Position numbers and translations under genes: made by a program
Shown here: positions 35,252 through 42,926 of the stretch, one piece after another
Layout: each line of letters opens with the position of its first letter
How positions within the stretch are numbered: position 1 is the stretch's first letter
Notes under the pieces: generated by a model
Told to the model about the DNA's origin: nothing
The model's database searches: none
Seen by the model: the letters and a program-made list of their open reading frames with translations, nothing else
From: Streptomyces sp. MP131-18
Lineage (GTDB): Bacteria > Actinomycetota > Actinomycetes > Streptomycetales > Streptomycetaceae
DNA length: 64,000 nt
Assembly (NCBI RefSeq): GCF_001984575.1
Contig: NZ_LZNS01000001.1
Span: 5,191,677 to 5,255,676 of the forward strand
Reading direction: 5' to 3'

Positions 35252-36267
35252 CCGCGGCCGCTGTCCCCTCGCTGCCGCGCCGGGCGCTGTCCCGGCCGGA
35301 GATGGGCGCGCTGATCGGCGCACTGGCCGTCTACGTACTCTTCTGGGCCGTCGCCCCGTCCTTCCGGCAGCTGGACTCGCTGTCGACCGTGCTGTACCAG
35401 TCCTCGACGCTGGGCATCATGGGCCTGGCCGTGGCGCTGCTGATGATCGGCGGCGAGTTCGACCTGTCGGCCGGCGTCGCGGTGACGTCCTCGGCGCTGA
35501 CCGCGAGCATGGTCGCGTTCCAGTTCACGCTGAACGTCTGGTCGGGCGTCCTGGTCGCCCTCGCGCTGTCGCTGGCCATCGGCGCGTTCAACGGCTTCCT
35601 GCTGGTGCGCACGAAGCTGCCCAGCTTCCTCGTCACGCTCGGCACGTTCCTGATGCTCCAGGGGCTCAACCTGGCGATCACCAAGGCCGTCACCGGCAAT
35701 GTCGCCACCGACTCCATCCGCGACATGGACGGCTTCGACCAGGCCAGGAACGTCTTCTCCGCCACCATCGGCATCGGCGGCACCGACATCCGCGTCACCG
35801 TGCTGTGGTGGCTCGGCTTCGCCGCGCTGGCCTCCTGGGTGCTGCTGCGCACGCCCTACGGGAACTGGATCTTCGCCGTCGGCGGCAACCAGGACAGCGC
35901 GCGGGCGGTCGGCGTGCCCGTGACGTTCGTCAAGATCAGCCTGTTCATGCTGGTCGGCTTCGCCGCCTGGTTCGTCGGCATGCACCAGCTGTTCGCGTTC
36001 AACACGATGCAGTCGGGCGGCGGCGTCGGCAACGAGCTGCTGTACATCGCGGCCGCGGTCATCGGCGGCTGCCTGCTCACCGGCGGGTACGGCTCCATCG
36101 CAGGGCCCGTCATCGGCGCGTTCCTCTTCGGCATGGTCTCGCAGGGCATCGTGTACGCCGACTGGGACCCGGACTGGTTCATGTTCTTCCTCGGCGCGAT
36201 GCTGCTGCTGGCCACGCTCCTCAACCTGTACGTCCGCAAGCAGGCCACCCGGAGGCGAAGGACATGA
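35248..36267 (+). CDS. Inositol/sugar ABC transporter permease (RbsC family)
   Basis: A 339-aa permease with eight or more hydrophobic segments. GIMGLAVALLMIGGEFDLSAG and the ATP-subunit contact region around NQDSARAVGVPVTFVKISLF are typical of the RbsC/BPD_transp_2 family; TKLPSFLVTLGTFLMLQG is also a family hallmark. A single permease would form a homodimer. GTG 35248 overlaps the preceding stop (GTGA). Confidence 0.9.
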   Translation: MTAAAVPSLPRRALSRPEMGALIGALAVYVLFWAVAPSFRQLDSLSTVLYQSSTLGIMGLAVALLMIGGEFDLSAGVAVTSSALTASMVAFQFTLNVWSGVLVALALSLAIGAFNGFLLVRTKLPSFLVTLGTFLMLQGLNLAITKAVTGNVATDSIRDMDGFDQARNVFSATIGIGGTDIRVTVLWWLGFAALASWVLLRTPYGNWIFAVGGNQDSARAVGVPVTFVKISLFMLVGFAAWFVGMHQLFAFNTMQSGGGVGNELLYIAAAVIGGCLLTGGYGSIAGPVIGAFLFGMVSQGIVYADWDPDWFMFFLGAMLLLATLLNLYVRKQATRRRRT

Positions 36268-37133
36268 CCGAGCAGGCCGCCCCCCTCGTCCCCCTCGTCC
36301 AGCTCACCGGCATCGGCAAGAGCTACGGCACCATCCGCGCCCTGCACGGCGTCGACCTGGCCGTCAACGCGGGCGAAGTGTCCTGCGTGCTCGGCGACAA
36401 CGGCGCGGGCAAGTCCACCCTCATCAAGATCGTCACCGGGCTGCACCGGCACACCGAGGGCGAGTTCCGCATCGACGGCGAGCCGGTGCGGCCTTCCTCG
36501 CCGCGCGAGCCGCTGGCCCGGGGGATCGCCGCCGTCTACCAGGACCTGGCCACCGTCACCCTGATGCCGGTCTGGCGCAACTTCTGGCTCGGCTCCGAAC
36601 TCACCCGCGGGCGCGGCCCGTTCAAACGGCTGGACATCGACCGCATGAAGCGGACCGCGGACGAGGCGCTGCGCGCCATGGGCATCGCGCTCGACGACCT
36701 CTCGCAGCCGGTCGGTTCGCTCTCCGGCGGGCAGCGGCAGTCCGTCGCCATCGCCCGTGCCGTCCACTTCGGCGCCCGGGTCCTCATCCTGGACGAGCCG
36801 ACCGCGGCGCTGGGCGTCAAACAGTCGGGCGTCGTCCTCAAGTACATCGCCGCCGCCCGGGAACGCGGCCTGGGCGTCGTGTTCATCACGCACAACCCGC
36901 ACCACGCCTACATGGTCGGCGACCACTTCACGGTGCTGCGGCTCGGCACGGTGGAGCTGAGCGCGCCGCGCGCCGAGGTGACCCTGGAGGAGCTGACCCT
37001 GCACATGGCGGGCGGCGCCGAGCTGGCCGCCCTCAAGCACGAACTGGCGCGTGTCACCGGTGTGGACACCGGGCAGCTCCCGGAAGCGAATGAAGGCTCA
37101 ACCGAAGGCTCAACCTCAACGGAGAGGAAGTGA
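36264..37133 (+). CDS. Inositol/sugar ABC transporter ATPase, single-domain type
   Basis: A 289-aa ATPase. GDNGAGKST is Walker A, GSLSGGQRQSVAIARAV the signature, and VLILDEPTAALGVKQ Walker B. Ribose-type ATPases (RbsA) are usually about 500 aa with two fused nucleotide-binding domains; this one has a single domain and so must dimerise. The C-terminus (after TGQLPEANEGS) is an unstructured tail with two repeats of GSTEGSTS-like sequence. ATG 36264 overlaps the permease stop (ATGA). Confidence 0.9.
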   Translation: MTEQAAPLVPLVQLTGIGKSYGTIRALHGVDLAVNAGEVSCVLGDNGAGKSTLIKIVTGLHRHTEGEFRIDGEPVRPSSPREPLARGIAAVYQDLATVTLMPVWRNFWLGSELTRGRGPFKRLDIDRMKRTADEALRAMGIALDDLSQPVGSLSGGQRQSVAIARAVHFGARVLILDEPTAALGVKQSGVVLKYIAAARERGLGVVFITHNPHHAYMVGDHFTVLRLGTVELSAPRAEVTLEELTLHMAGGAELAALKHELARVTGVDTGQLPEANEGSTEGSTSTERK

Positions 37134-37141
37134 GGCAGGCG

Positions 37142-38029
37142 ATGACCATTCGCGTCGGCTCGGCCCCCTGCTCGTGGGGCGTCTGGTTTCCCGACGACCC
37201 GCGGCAGACGCCGTGGAGCCGTTTCCTGGACGAGGTGGCCGAGGCCGGCTACCCGTGGATCGAGCTGGGCCCCTTCGGCTATCTGCCCACCGACCCGGCC
37301 GTGCTGGCCGACGAGTTGGCCCGCCGGGAGCTGCGCGTCTCGGCGGGCACCGTGTTCACCGCGCTGCACCGCGGCCCCGCCGTATGGGACGCGACCTGGG
37401 AGGAGGTGCGGCGGGTCGCCGCCCTCACCCGGGCCACGGGCGGCGAACACCTCGTCGTCATACCCGAGTTCTGGCGCGACCCGGCCAGCGGCGAACGCCT
37501 GGAGTCCGGCCGCCTCGGGCCGCAGCAGTTCGCCAACCTGATCAGCGGCTCGGAGCGTCTCGGGGAGCGGCTGCGCGACGACTTCGGCCTGCGCATGGTC
37601 GTCCACCCGCACGCCGACACGCACGTGGGCGACGAGGAGACCGTCACCCGCTTCCTGGACGCGACCGACGCGGACAGCGTCAGCCTGTGCCTGGACACCG
37701 GACACTACGCGTACTGCGGCGGCGACAGCCTCCGCCTCATCGAGACCTACGGCGAACGCATCGGCTACCTGCACCTCAAGCAGGTCGACCCCGCGATCCT
37801 CGCCGAAGTGACCGCCCAGCAGCTGCCGTTCGGCACCGCCGTCCGGCGCGGCGTCATGACCGAGCCGCCGAACGGGGTCCCGGAGCTGCCGCCGATCCTG
37901 GCGGCGGCCCGCGGCCTGGGCGTCGAGCTGTTCGCCATCGTCGAGCAGGACATGTACCCCTGCCCGCCCGACCAGCCCCTCCCGATCGCCCGCCGCACCC
38001 GCCAGTTCCTGAAATCCCACTCCGCCTAG
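37142..38029 (+). CDS. iolE: Inosose dehydratase-like sugar phosphate isomerase/epimerase-fold protein
   Basis: 295 aa with a xylose-isomerase-like TIM barrel. GSAPCSWGVWFPDDP, WIELGPFGYLPTD, VVHPHADTHVG, LCLDTGHYAYCGGD and YLHLKQVDP contain the conserved Glu/His/Asp metal ligands. IolE removes water from 2-keto-myo-inositol to give the diketone that IolD opens, and no other dehydratase is in the locus. IolI/IolH relatives share the fold, so the assignment rests partly on context. ATG 37142 is used; GTG 37130, which overlaps the ATPase stop and follows GGAGAGG, is an alternative. Confidence 0.84.
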   Translation: MTIRVGSAPCSWGVWFPDDPRQTPWSRFLDEVAEAGYPWIELGPFGYLPTDPAVLADELARRELRVSAGTVFTALHRGPAVWDATWEEVRRVAALTRATGGEHLVVIPEFWRDPASGERLESGRLGPQQFANLISGSERLGERLRDDFGLRMVVHPHADTHVGDEETVTRFLDATDADSVSLCLDTGHYAYCGGDSLRLIETYGERIGYLHLKQVDPAILAEVTAQQLPFGTAVRRGVMTEPPNGVPELPPILAAARGLGVELFAIVEQDMYPCPPDQPLPIARRTRQFLKSHSA

Positions 38030-38089
38030 GCCGCCGGCAACCGCGTCGCGCACGTACCGAGCACGTACCGAGCACGAGGAGCAGTACGC

Positions 38090-39112
38090 ATGAGCACCAT
38101 CGCCCAACTCGGCGTAGCCGTCATAGGCATCGGCAAGATGGGCGCCGACCATGTCCGCCGGATCGAGGAGGTCATCAGCGGGGCGCGGGTCGCCGCGGTC
38201 GCCGACCCGGACCGTGACCGGGCCGCCGCGGCGGCGGCCCGCATCGAGGGCTGCACCGTGCACACCGACCCGGTCGCGGCGATGGCCGCGCCCGGCGTCG
38301 GCGCCGTCCTCATCGCCTCGCCCGGCCCGGCGCACGAGGCCGCGCTGCTCGCCGCGCTCGAACGGGACCTGCCGGTGCTGTGCGAGAAGCCGCTGACCCC
38401 GGACGCCGATGCGGCGCTGCGGGTGCTGGCGGCGGAGCGGAAGCTGGGCCGCCGCCGCATCCAGGTCGGGTTCATGCGCCGCTACGACGCGGAGTACATC
38501 CAGCTCGCGCGGCTGCTCGCCGACGGTGACCTGGGCCGCCCCCTGATGCTGCACTGCCGTCACCGCAACCTCTCGGTCCACCCGTACTTCACCAACGACA
38601 TGCTCATCAACGACTCCGTCTCGCACGAGTTCGACGCGGCCCGCTGGCTGCTCGGCCAGGAGATCACCGCGGTGCGCGTCTACCGCCCCACCCCGGCGTC
38701 CGTCACGGACACCGGGCTGAGCGACCCGCAGTTCGTCGTCTTCGAGACCGACGGCGGCGTGGTGGTGGACGTCGAGATCTTCGTCAACTCCGGTTTCGGC
38801 TACCAGGTGCAGGCCGAGGCCGTGTGCGCGCACGGCACGGCCCGCATCGGGGAGGCCCACGGCCTGCTCACCAACACGGCGGGCCGCTGGGGCGGCACCA
38901 TCGCGCCCGACTTCATCACGCGCTTCGCCGACGCCTACGACCGCGAGGTCCAGGACTGGGTGGACGCCGCCGGGCGCGGCGAGGTCACAGGGCCCGGCGT
39001 GTGGGACGGCTACGCCGCCGTCGCCGCCTGCGCCGCGGGCATCGAGGCGCAGCGCACGGGCCGGCGGGTGCCGGTGGAGATGATCGAACGCCCCGCCTTC
39101 TACGGACGGTGA
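38090..39112 (+). CDS. iolG: Inositol 2-dehydrogenase (Gfo/Idh/MocA family)
   Basis: A 340-aa NAD-dependent dehydrogenase that starts inositol breakdown by oxidising C2 to give inosose. GVAVIGIGKMGADHVRRI is the Rossmann fingerprint, LCEKPLTPD carries the catalytic Lys of the EKP motif, and DSVSHEFDAARWLLG holds the Asp/His pair of the family. GAGG lies about 10 bases upstream of ATG 38090, after two direct copies of GCACGTACCGA. Confidence 0.9.
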   Translation: MSTIAQLGVAVIGIGKMGADHVRRIEEVISGARVAAVADPDRDRAAAAAARIEGCTVHTDPVAAMAAPGVGAVLIASPGPAHEAALLAALERDLPVLCEKPLTPDADAALRVLAAERKLGRRRIQVGFMRRYDAEYIQLARLLADGDLGRPLMLHCRHRNLSVHPYFTNDMLINDSVSHEFDAARWLLGQEITAVRVYRPTPASVTDTGLSDPQFVVFETDGGVVVDVEIFVNSGFGYQVQAEAVCAHGTARIGEAHGLLTNTAGRWGGTIAPDFITRFADAYDREVQDWVDAAGRGEVTGPGVWDGYAAVAACAAGIEAQRTGRRVPVEMIERPAFYGR

Positions 39113-39117
39113 CGCCG

Positions 39118-39855
39118 ATGGACGTGAGGTTCAGCATCGACCGGACCAGCCCGGTGCCGCTGTACTTCCAGCTGTCCCAGCAGCTCGAAGCCGCCATCGA
39201 GCACGGTCAGTTGCGGCCGGGGACGCTGCTGGGCAACGAGATCGACCTCGCCGGCCGCCTCGGCCTGTCCCGGCCCACGGTGCGGCAGGCCATCCAGGCG
39301 CTGGTGGACAAGGGCCTGGTGGTGCGCAGGCGCGGGATCGGTACCCAGGTGGTGCGCAGCCAGGTCAAGCGTCCACTGGAACTGAGCAGCCTGTACGACG
39401 ACTTGGAGGCGGCGGGGCAGCGGCCTGCCACGCGCGTGCTGGATGTGACTCAGCTGCCCGCGCCGCCCGAGGTCGCCGCCGCCCTCGGCATCGCCGAGGG
39501 CACCGGCGTGCAGCGGATAGAACGGCTGCGCCTGACGCACGAGGACCCGATCGCGTTTCTCCGCAACTACCTGCCGCCGCCCGCCGCGGCGCCCTCGCGG
39601 CCGGATCTGGAGGCCACCGGCCTGTACCGCCTGCTGCGGGCGGCCGGTACGACGCTGCACAGCGCCCGCCAGTCGATCGGGGCCCGCGCGGCCACCGCGG
39701 AGGAGGCGGCGCTGCTGACGGAGCCGCCGGGCGCGCCGCTGCTGAGCATGCAGCGCACCGCGTTCGACGACCAGGGCCACGCGGTCGAGTACGGCACCCA
39801 CCTCTACCGCGCTTCGCGCTACACCTTCGAGCTGCAACTGCTCATCCGTTCCTGA
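39118..39855 (+). CDS. GntR/HutC-family transcriptional regulator, likely inositol repressor
   Basis: A 245-aa regulator. The GntR winged HTH covers the first 75 residues (YFQLSQQLEAAIEHGQLRPG, LAGRLGLSRPTVRQAIQAL, GLVVRRRGIGTQVV); the UTRA ligand domain follows, ending RYTFELQLLI. It begins 5 bases after the inositol dehydrogenase stop and is the last gene of the rightward operon, so it probably represses the whole locus through the palindrome at 34125 and is itself controlled by it. Confidence 0.88.
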   Translation: MDVRFSIDRTSPVPLYFQLSQQLEAAIEHGQLRPGTLLGNEIDLAGRLGLSRPTVRQAIQALVDKGLVVRRRGIGTQVVRSQVKRPLELSSLYDDLEAAGQRPATRVLDVTQLPAPPEVAAALGIAEGTGVQRIERLRLTHEDPIAFLRNYLPPPAAAPSRPDLEATGLYRLLRAAGTTLHSARQSIGARAATAEEAALLTEPPGAPLLSMQRTAFDDQGHAVEYGTHLYRASRYTFELQLLIRS

Positions 39856-39887
39856 ACGTGCGGGACCGCGCAGGAGCGGTGCCTGTC

Positions 39888-40718
39888 CTACCGGCTGGGG
39901 CTCAGGTCCTGGAGGCCGACGATCCGCAGCAGTTCGAGCCGCTCGTACGTCTGCGTGCCGGGCCGCGCCGAGTGCACGACGAGCTGCTGGCTGTGGCCGT
40001 CGCTGAGCAGCACCTCGCAGTCGAGGTCGAGGACGCCGACCACCGGGTGCAGGAACCGTTTCGGCGACGGACGGCGCACCACGACATCGTGCTCCGCCCA
40101 TAGCGTCTCGAACTCCTCCGAGGCGGCACGGAGTTCGGCGACGAGGGCGGCCGGGCCCGGGTCGTCGGGGCGGGCGGTGGTGACCGTCCGCAGGCTCGCC
40201 ACGTGCGCGCGGGCATGCTGCGCGTGGTTCTCGGGCGGGGCCAGGTCCCGTGCGCCCGGCACCATGAACCAGTGGCGAATGAGATTCGTCCCGGTGCGGT
40301 CTCCGGTGAGGGCCACCGACATGGCGTTCTGCGCGAGCATCCCGCCCCAGTCGCTCAGCACTGCTGCCGGGAGGTCGTGCAGCCGGTCCAGGATCAGCAG
40401 CAGTCCCGGGCGGACGTGGTCCGAGGAGATGCCGCGCCGGGGCGGCTCCTCGCCGGCCAGGTGGAACAGGTGGTCGCGCTCGACGTCCGTGAGCCGCAGG
40501 GCGCGGGCGAGGGCGGTGAGCATCTGCCGCGACGGGTGGGAGCCGCGGCGCTGTTCCAGACGCGTGTAGTAGTCCGTGGACATCCCGGCGAGGTGCGCCA
40601 CCTCCTCGCGGCGCAGGCCCGGGGTGCGCCGTCGCGGACCCGCGTTCAGGCCCACGTCGCAGGGGGCAAGACGGGTGCGGGCGCGGCGCAGGTAGTCGGC
40701 GAGTCCGGTTCGGTCCAT
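39888..40718 (-). CDS. XRE-type regulator with MmyB ligand-binding domain
   Basis: 276 aa. The N-terminal HTH (TPGLRREEVAHLAGMSTDYYTRLEQRRGSHPSRQMLTALARAL) is followed by the MmyB-like PAS-fold domain (VLSDWGGMLAQNAMSVAL, then NLIRHWF) and a VVGVLDLDCEVLLS stretch typical of the family. MmyB-type regulators are widespread in Streptomyces and are usually divergent from an oxidoreductase gene they control, as here with the SDR gene at 40858. They bind fatty-acid-like ligands in one studied case. Confidence 0.88.
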   Translation of the reverse strand: MDRTGLADYLRRARTRLAPCDVGLNAGPRRRTPGLRREEVAHLAGMSTDYYTRLEQRRGSHPSRQMLTALARALRLTDVERDHLFHLAGEEPPRRGISSDHVRPGLLLILDRLHDLPAAVLSDWGGMLAQNAMSVALTGDRTGTNLIRHWFMVPGARDLAPPENHAQHARAHVASLRTVTTARPDDPGPAALVAELRAASEEFETLWAEHDVVVRRPSPKRFLHPVVGVLDLDCEVLLSDGHSQQLVVHSARPGTQTYERLELLRIVGLQDLSPSR

Positions 40719-40744
40719 GGTTCCAGGGTCCCCGGACCCGGACG

Positions 40745-40765
40745 CGTATCCAACCTCGTATCCAA
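40745..40765. promoter_or_regulatory. Direct repeats CGTATCCAA in the mmyB-like/SDR promoter
   Basis: CGTATCCAA occurs at 40745-40753 and 40757-40765, 12 bases apart, and CTGGATAAC (inverse sense of the core ATCCA) lies at about 40779-40787. It is in the space between the divergent regulator and SDR genes, a plausible operator for the MmyB-type regulator. Confidence 0.5.
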
Positions 40766-40857
40766 GGAGTGCCGCTCCCTGGATAACCGCGTCTCTCCCG
40801 CCCCTGCCGCCGCTCGCGCAGGCTGTCGGACATGGCGAAGACTACGAGGAGGCGACC

Positions 40858-41712
40858 ATGCTGACATTGGTGACAGGAGCGACGGGCCAGGTCGGGCGGC
40901 GGTTCGTACCGCGGCTGCTGCAAAGCGCGCCGCCCGGCGACGAGGTGCGGGTCCTGGTGCGGGACGCGGCGCGCGGCGAGCGGTTCGCCGGGCTCGGCGC
41001 CCAGGTACTCGTCGGCGATCTGCGCGACGCGGAGGTGCTCGGCAAGGCGACGGCCGGCGTGGACGCGGTGGTGAATGTCGCCGCCGCGTTCCGCGGGGTG
41101 CCGGACGAGGAGGCGTGGGCGGTCAACCGGGACGCGGCCATCGAGCTCGGCCGGGCCGCGGTGGCCTCGGGCGTGCGGCGGTTCGTGCAGGTCAGCACCG
41201 GACTCGTGTACGGCGAGGGACGGGGCAGGGCGCTGGTCGAGGGCGACGAAACCGTGCCGGGCACTCATCTCTGGGGCGCCTACCCCGAGTCCAAGTGGGA
41301 GGCGGAGCGTGCCCTCGGGGAGATGGACGGCCTCGACGACCTCCGCATCGGACGGCTGCCGTTCGTGTACGGCGACGGTGACCCGCACCTGGTCAACGTC
41401 ATGGAGTGGGCGCCGAACTGGCCCGCCATGCAGCGCCTGCACATGGGCCACCACGTGGATGTGGCGCAGGGCCTGCGGCAGCTGCTGTACGCGTCCGGGG
41501 CGCACGGCGTGTACAACATCGCCGACGACGCGCCGGTCACCACGGTCGACCTCTTCCAGCTCCACGGCCTGCCGGTGCCGCAGGAGGCGTACGACAAGGA
41601 GACGCAGGACCCCTGGCACAGCGTGATGTCGACGACCCGCATCCGTCACGAGCTGGGCTACCGCCCGCTGGTCCCGTCGGTGTGGACGGCGCGGGACGCG
41701 GGGCTGCTGTAA
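40858..41712 (+). CDS. NAD(P)-dependent epimerase/dehydratase-like SDR
   Basis: A 284-aa atypical short-chain dehydrogenase. LTLVTGATGQVGRRFVPRLL is the Rossmann TGxxGxxG motif, VQVSTGLVYGEG and YPESKWEAERAL hold the Ser/Tyr/Lys-type active-site pattern (YxxxK as YPESK). The enzyme is cytoplasmic and its substrate unknown. ATG 40858 follows GAGGAGG at 6 bases. It is divergent from, and probably regulated by, the MmyB-type protein. Confidence 0.85.
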   Translation: MLTLVTGATGQVGRRFVPRLLQSAPPGDEVRVLVRDAARGERFAGLGAQVLVGDLRDAEVLGKATAGVDAVVNVAAAFRGVPDEEAWAVNRDAAIELGRAAVASGVRRFVQVSTGLVYGEGRGRALVEGDETVPGTHLWGAYPESKWEAERALGEMDGLDDLRIGRLPFVYGDGDPHLVNVMEWAPNWPAMQRLHMGHHVDVAQGLRQLLYASGAHGVYNIADDAPVTTVDLFQLHGLPVPQEAYDKETQDPWHSVMSTTRIRHELGYRPLVPSVWTARDAGLL

Positions 41713-41756
41713 CCGGCGATTGCGCCCCATGAACCCGCTTTAATTCGGTGTGACGA

Positions 41757-41793
41757 CCGCCCCGCGCCGGTTGACCCGGCCCGCGCGGGGCGG
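41757..41793 (+). terminator. Hairpin after the SDR gene
   Basis: CCGCCCCGCGC (41757-41767) pairs exactly with GCGCGGGGCGG (41783-41793) around a 15-base loop, 45 bases after the SDR stop and before tRNA-Cys. There is no clear T-tract. Confidence 0.7.
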
Positions 41794-41810
41794 CAGAGTC
41801 ATGGGTACCC

Positions 41811-41882
41811 GGCCGTGTGCCCGAGTGGTTCAGGGGTTCGCCTGCAAAGCGAATGACACGGGTTCGATTCCCGTCACGGCCT
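41811..41882 (+). tRNA. tRNA-Cys (anticodon GCA)
   Basis: A 72-base class I tRNA. Acceptor GGCCGTG (41811-41817) pairs with CACGGCC (41875-41881), with discriminator T at 41882 as usual for tRNA-Cys. The anticodon stem TTCGC/GCGAA encloses CTGCAAA with anticodon GCA (41844-41846). The T-arm CACGGGTTCGATTCCCGT is intact and CCA is not encoded. Its 3' end overlaps the stop of a small gene on the other strand. Confidence 0.97.
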
Positions 41883-42083
41883 CTTCGTTTCCTGCTTCTC
41901 CTGCTTCTCCTGCTTTTTTTGCTTATCTCGCTTCTCGGCCAATACCGCATTCAGTGCGGTGGTGAGCGGGGCGACGACATCGACGAGCCCCTGGGTGTTG
42001 TCCGTGACCTGTACGGGAAGTCCTTTCGGCGCGCCGATCGCGTCCCGTACGGCCTTTTCCACTTCCGCTTCCGTGAGTTGCAC
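41874..42083 (-). CDS. Small hypothetical protein with Lys/Glu/Gln-rich tail
   Basis: 69 aa if GTG 42083 is the start (GGGG 7 bases upstream); ATG 42101 would add six residues. The front half is a plausible helix-rich protein (EAEVEKAVRDAIGAPKG, VQVTDNTQGLVDVVAPLTTALNAVL). The tail KKQEKQEKQE comes from a tandem CTTCTCCTG-type DNA repeat, and the stop codon lies inside the tRNA-Cys gene. I do not recognise the family. It could be the third gene of the DoxX operon (82 bases after it). Confidence 0.45.
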   Translation of the reverse strand: MQLTEAEVEKAVRDAIGAPKGLPVQVTDNTQGLVDVVAPLTTALNAVLAEKRDKQKKQEKQEKQETKRP

Positions 42084-42165
42084 GGCAGAACCCCACCACA
42101 TGGGCGTCGCGGCCCCCGGGACCGTTCGGCCGAAACGCGGCACACCATCCGATCGGGGCAGCCGG

Positions 42166-42525
42166 TCAGGTCGCGAAGTGGACGAGCGCGGCTATGGCCA
42201 GGCAGAGGAAGACCGCGGGGAAAGCGATGTTGTGGAACACGCGGGCCCGGATATGAGCGCCTACCGCTCCGACGAAGAACAGTACGAGACCGACGGCCGC
42301 CGCAAGGCCAATCGGTCGCATTCCGAACAGCCCGAGGACGAGCCCCGCGGTCCCGGCTCCTTCGAGAACGGCGAGATGGGGAATCCATTTCCGTTCCACG
42401 CCGGCCTCGGTCGCGTTCTGTATCACGAACTGCGCCCGCATCACCTTGGCGGCCACCTCGAATGCGTTGGCCAGGACGCAGCCGATGGTCGCGAGGAGCA
42501 GTCCGCCTTCGAGTACGGTGCTCAA
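42166..42525 (-). CDS. DoxX-like membrane protein
   Basis: A 119-aa protein with four membrane segments (LEGGLLLATIGCVLANAF; LEGAGTAGLVLGLFGM; GLAAAVGLVLFFVGAVGAHI; IAFPAVFLCLAIAALVHFA), the DoxX-like layout. Between segments 1 and 2 is the polar stretch KVMRAQFVIQNATEAGVERKWIP. The start is taken as TTG 42525, overlapping the preceding stop (TTGA), because no ATG or GTG fits. DoxX-like genes are frequent partners of ECF41 sigma factors, and one lies divergently here. Confidence 0.72.
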   Translation of the reverse strand: MSTVLEGGLLLATIGCVLANAFEVAAKVMRAQFVIQNATEAGVERKWIPHLAVLEGAGTAGLVLGLFGMRPIGLAAAVGLVLFFVGAVGAHIRARVFHNIAFPAVFLCLAIAALVHFAT

Positions 42526-42842
42526 CGGGAGTACCGCCCCAGCACGGTCGCCGGCCGTGGGGCGACCGGGGTCCCCGCCCACGCCGCGATCGCGGTCCTG
42601 AAGTCCAGGGCCTCCCGGATGCCGAGGAGCGGGTTGGCATCGGGATCGGCAAGCCGCAGGGCCAGCAGGAACTCCGCTCCTTCACCCGTTTCGTCACCCG
42701 CTCCGTCACCCACGCGCACCGCCGTGTAGTCGATGCCCGTCGGCGCGGCCTCCTCGACCGCGGCGAACAGCTTCCTGATGGCTTCTTCGACTTCCGGGAC
42801 CTGCTCGGTGCCCGTGCTGAATCGGACGATCTGTACGCTCAT
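42522..42842 (-). CDS. Small hypothetical protein, first gene of the ECF41-linked operon
   Basis: 106 aa of unknown function. The N-terminal MSVQIVRFSTGTEQVPEVEEAIRKLFAAVE and later FLLALRLAD...FRTAIAAWAG suggest a small alpha/beta (ferredoxin-like) fold similar to ABM/YciI-type proteins, but no active site is evident. GAGG occurs 9 bases before ATG 42842. The upstream sequence fits an ECF41 promoter. Confidence 0.7.
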   Translation of the reverse strand: MSVQIVRFSTGTEQVPEVEEAIRKLFAAVEEAAPTGIDYTAVRVGDGAGDETGEGAEFLLALRLADPDANPLLGIREALDFRTAIAAWAGTPVAPRPATVLGRYSR

Positions 42843-42894
42843 GGGGGTTTCCTCAAGGGGGGTCGTCGGGTGCCTGGTCTCTCTCGCCCCTCCT

Positions 42895-42921
42895 GACGCC
42901 GAGCACGCCCCAAAGGTGACC
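42895..42921 (-). promoter_or_regulatory. Candidate ECF41-type promoter
   Basis: Read on the minus strand: GGTCACC (42921-42915), 16 bases, then CGTC (42898-42895). The recognised ECF41 pattern is TGTCACA-N16-CGTC, so the core GTCAC, the spacing and the CGTC all match. It sits 53 bases before the ATG of the 106-aa gene and directly beside the ECF41 gene. Confidence 0.65.
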
Positions 42922-42926
42922 CCTCC

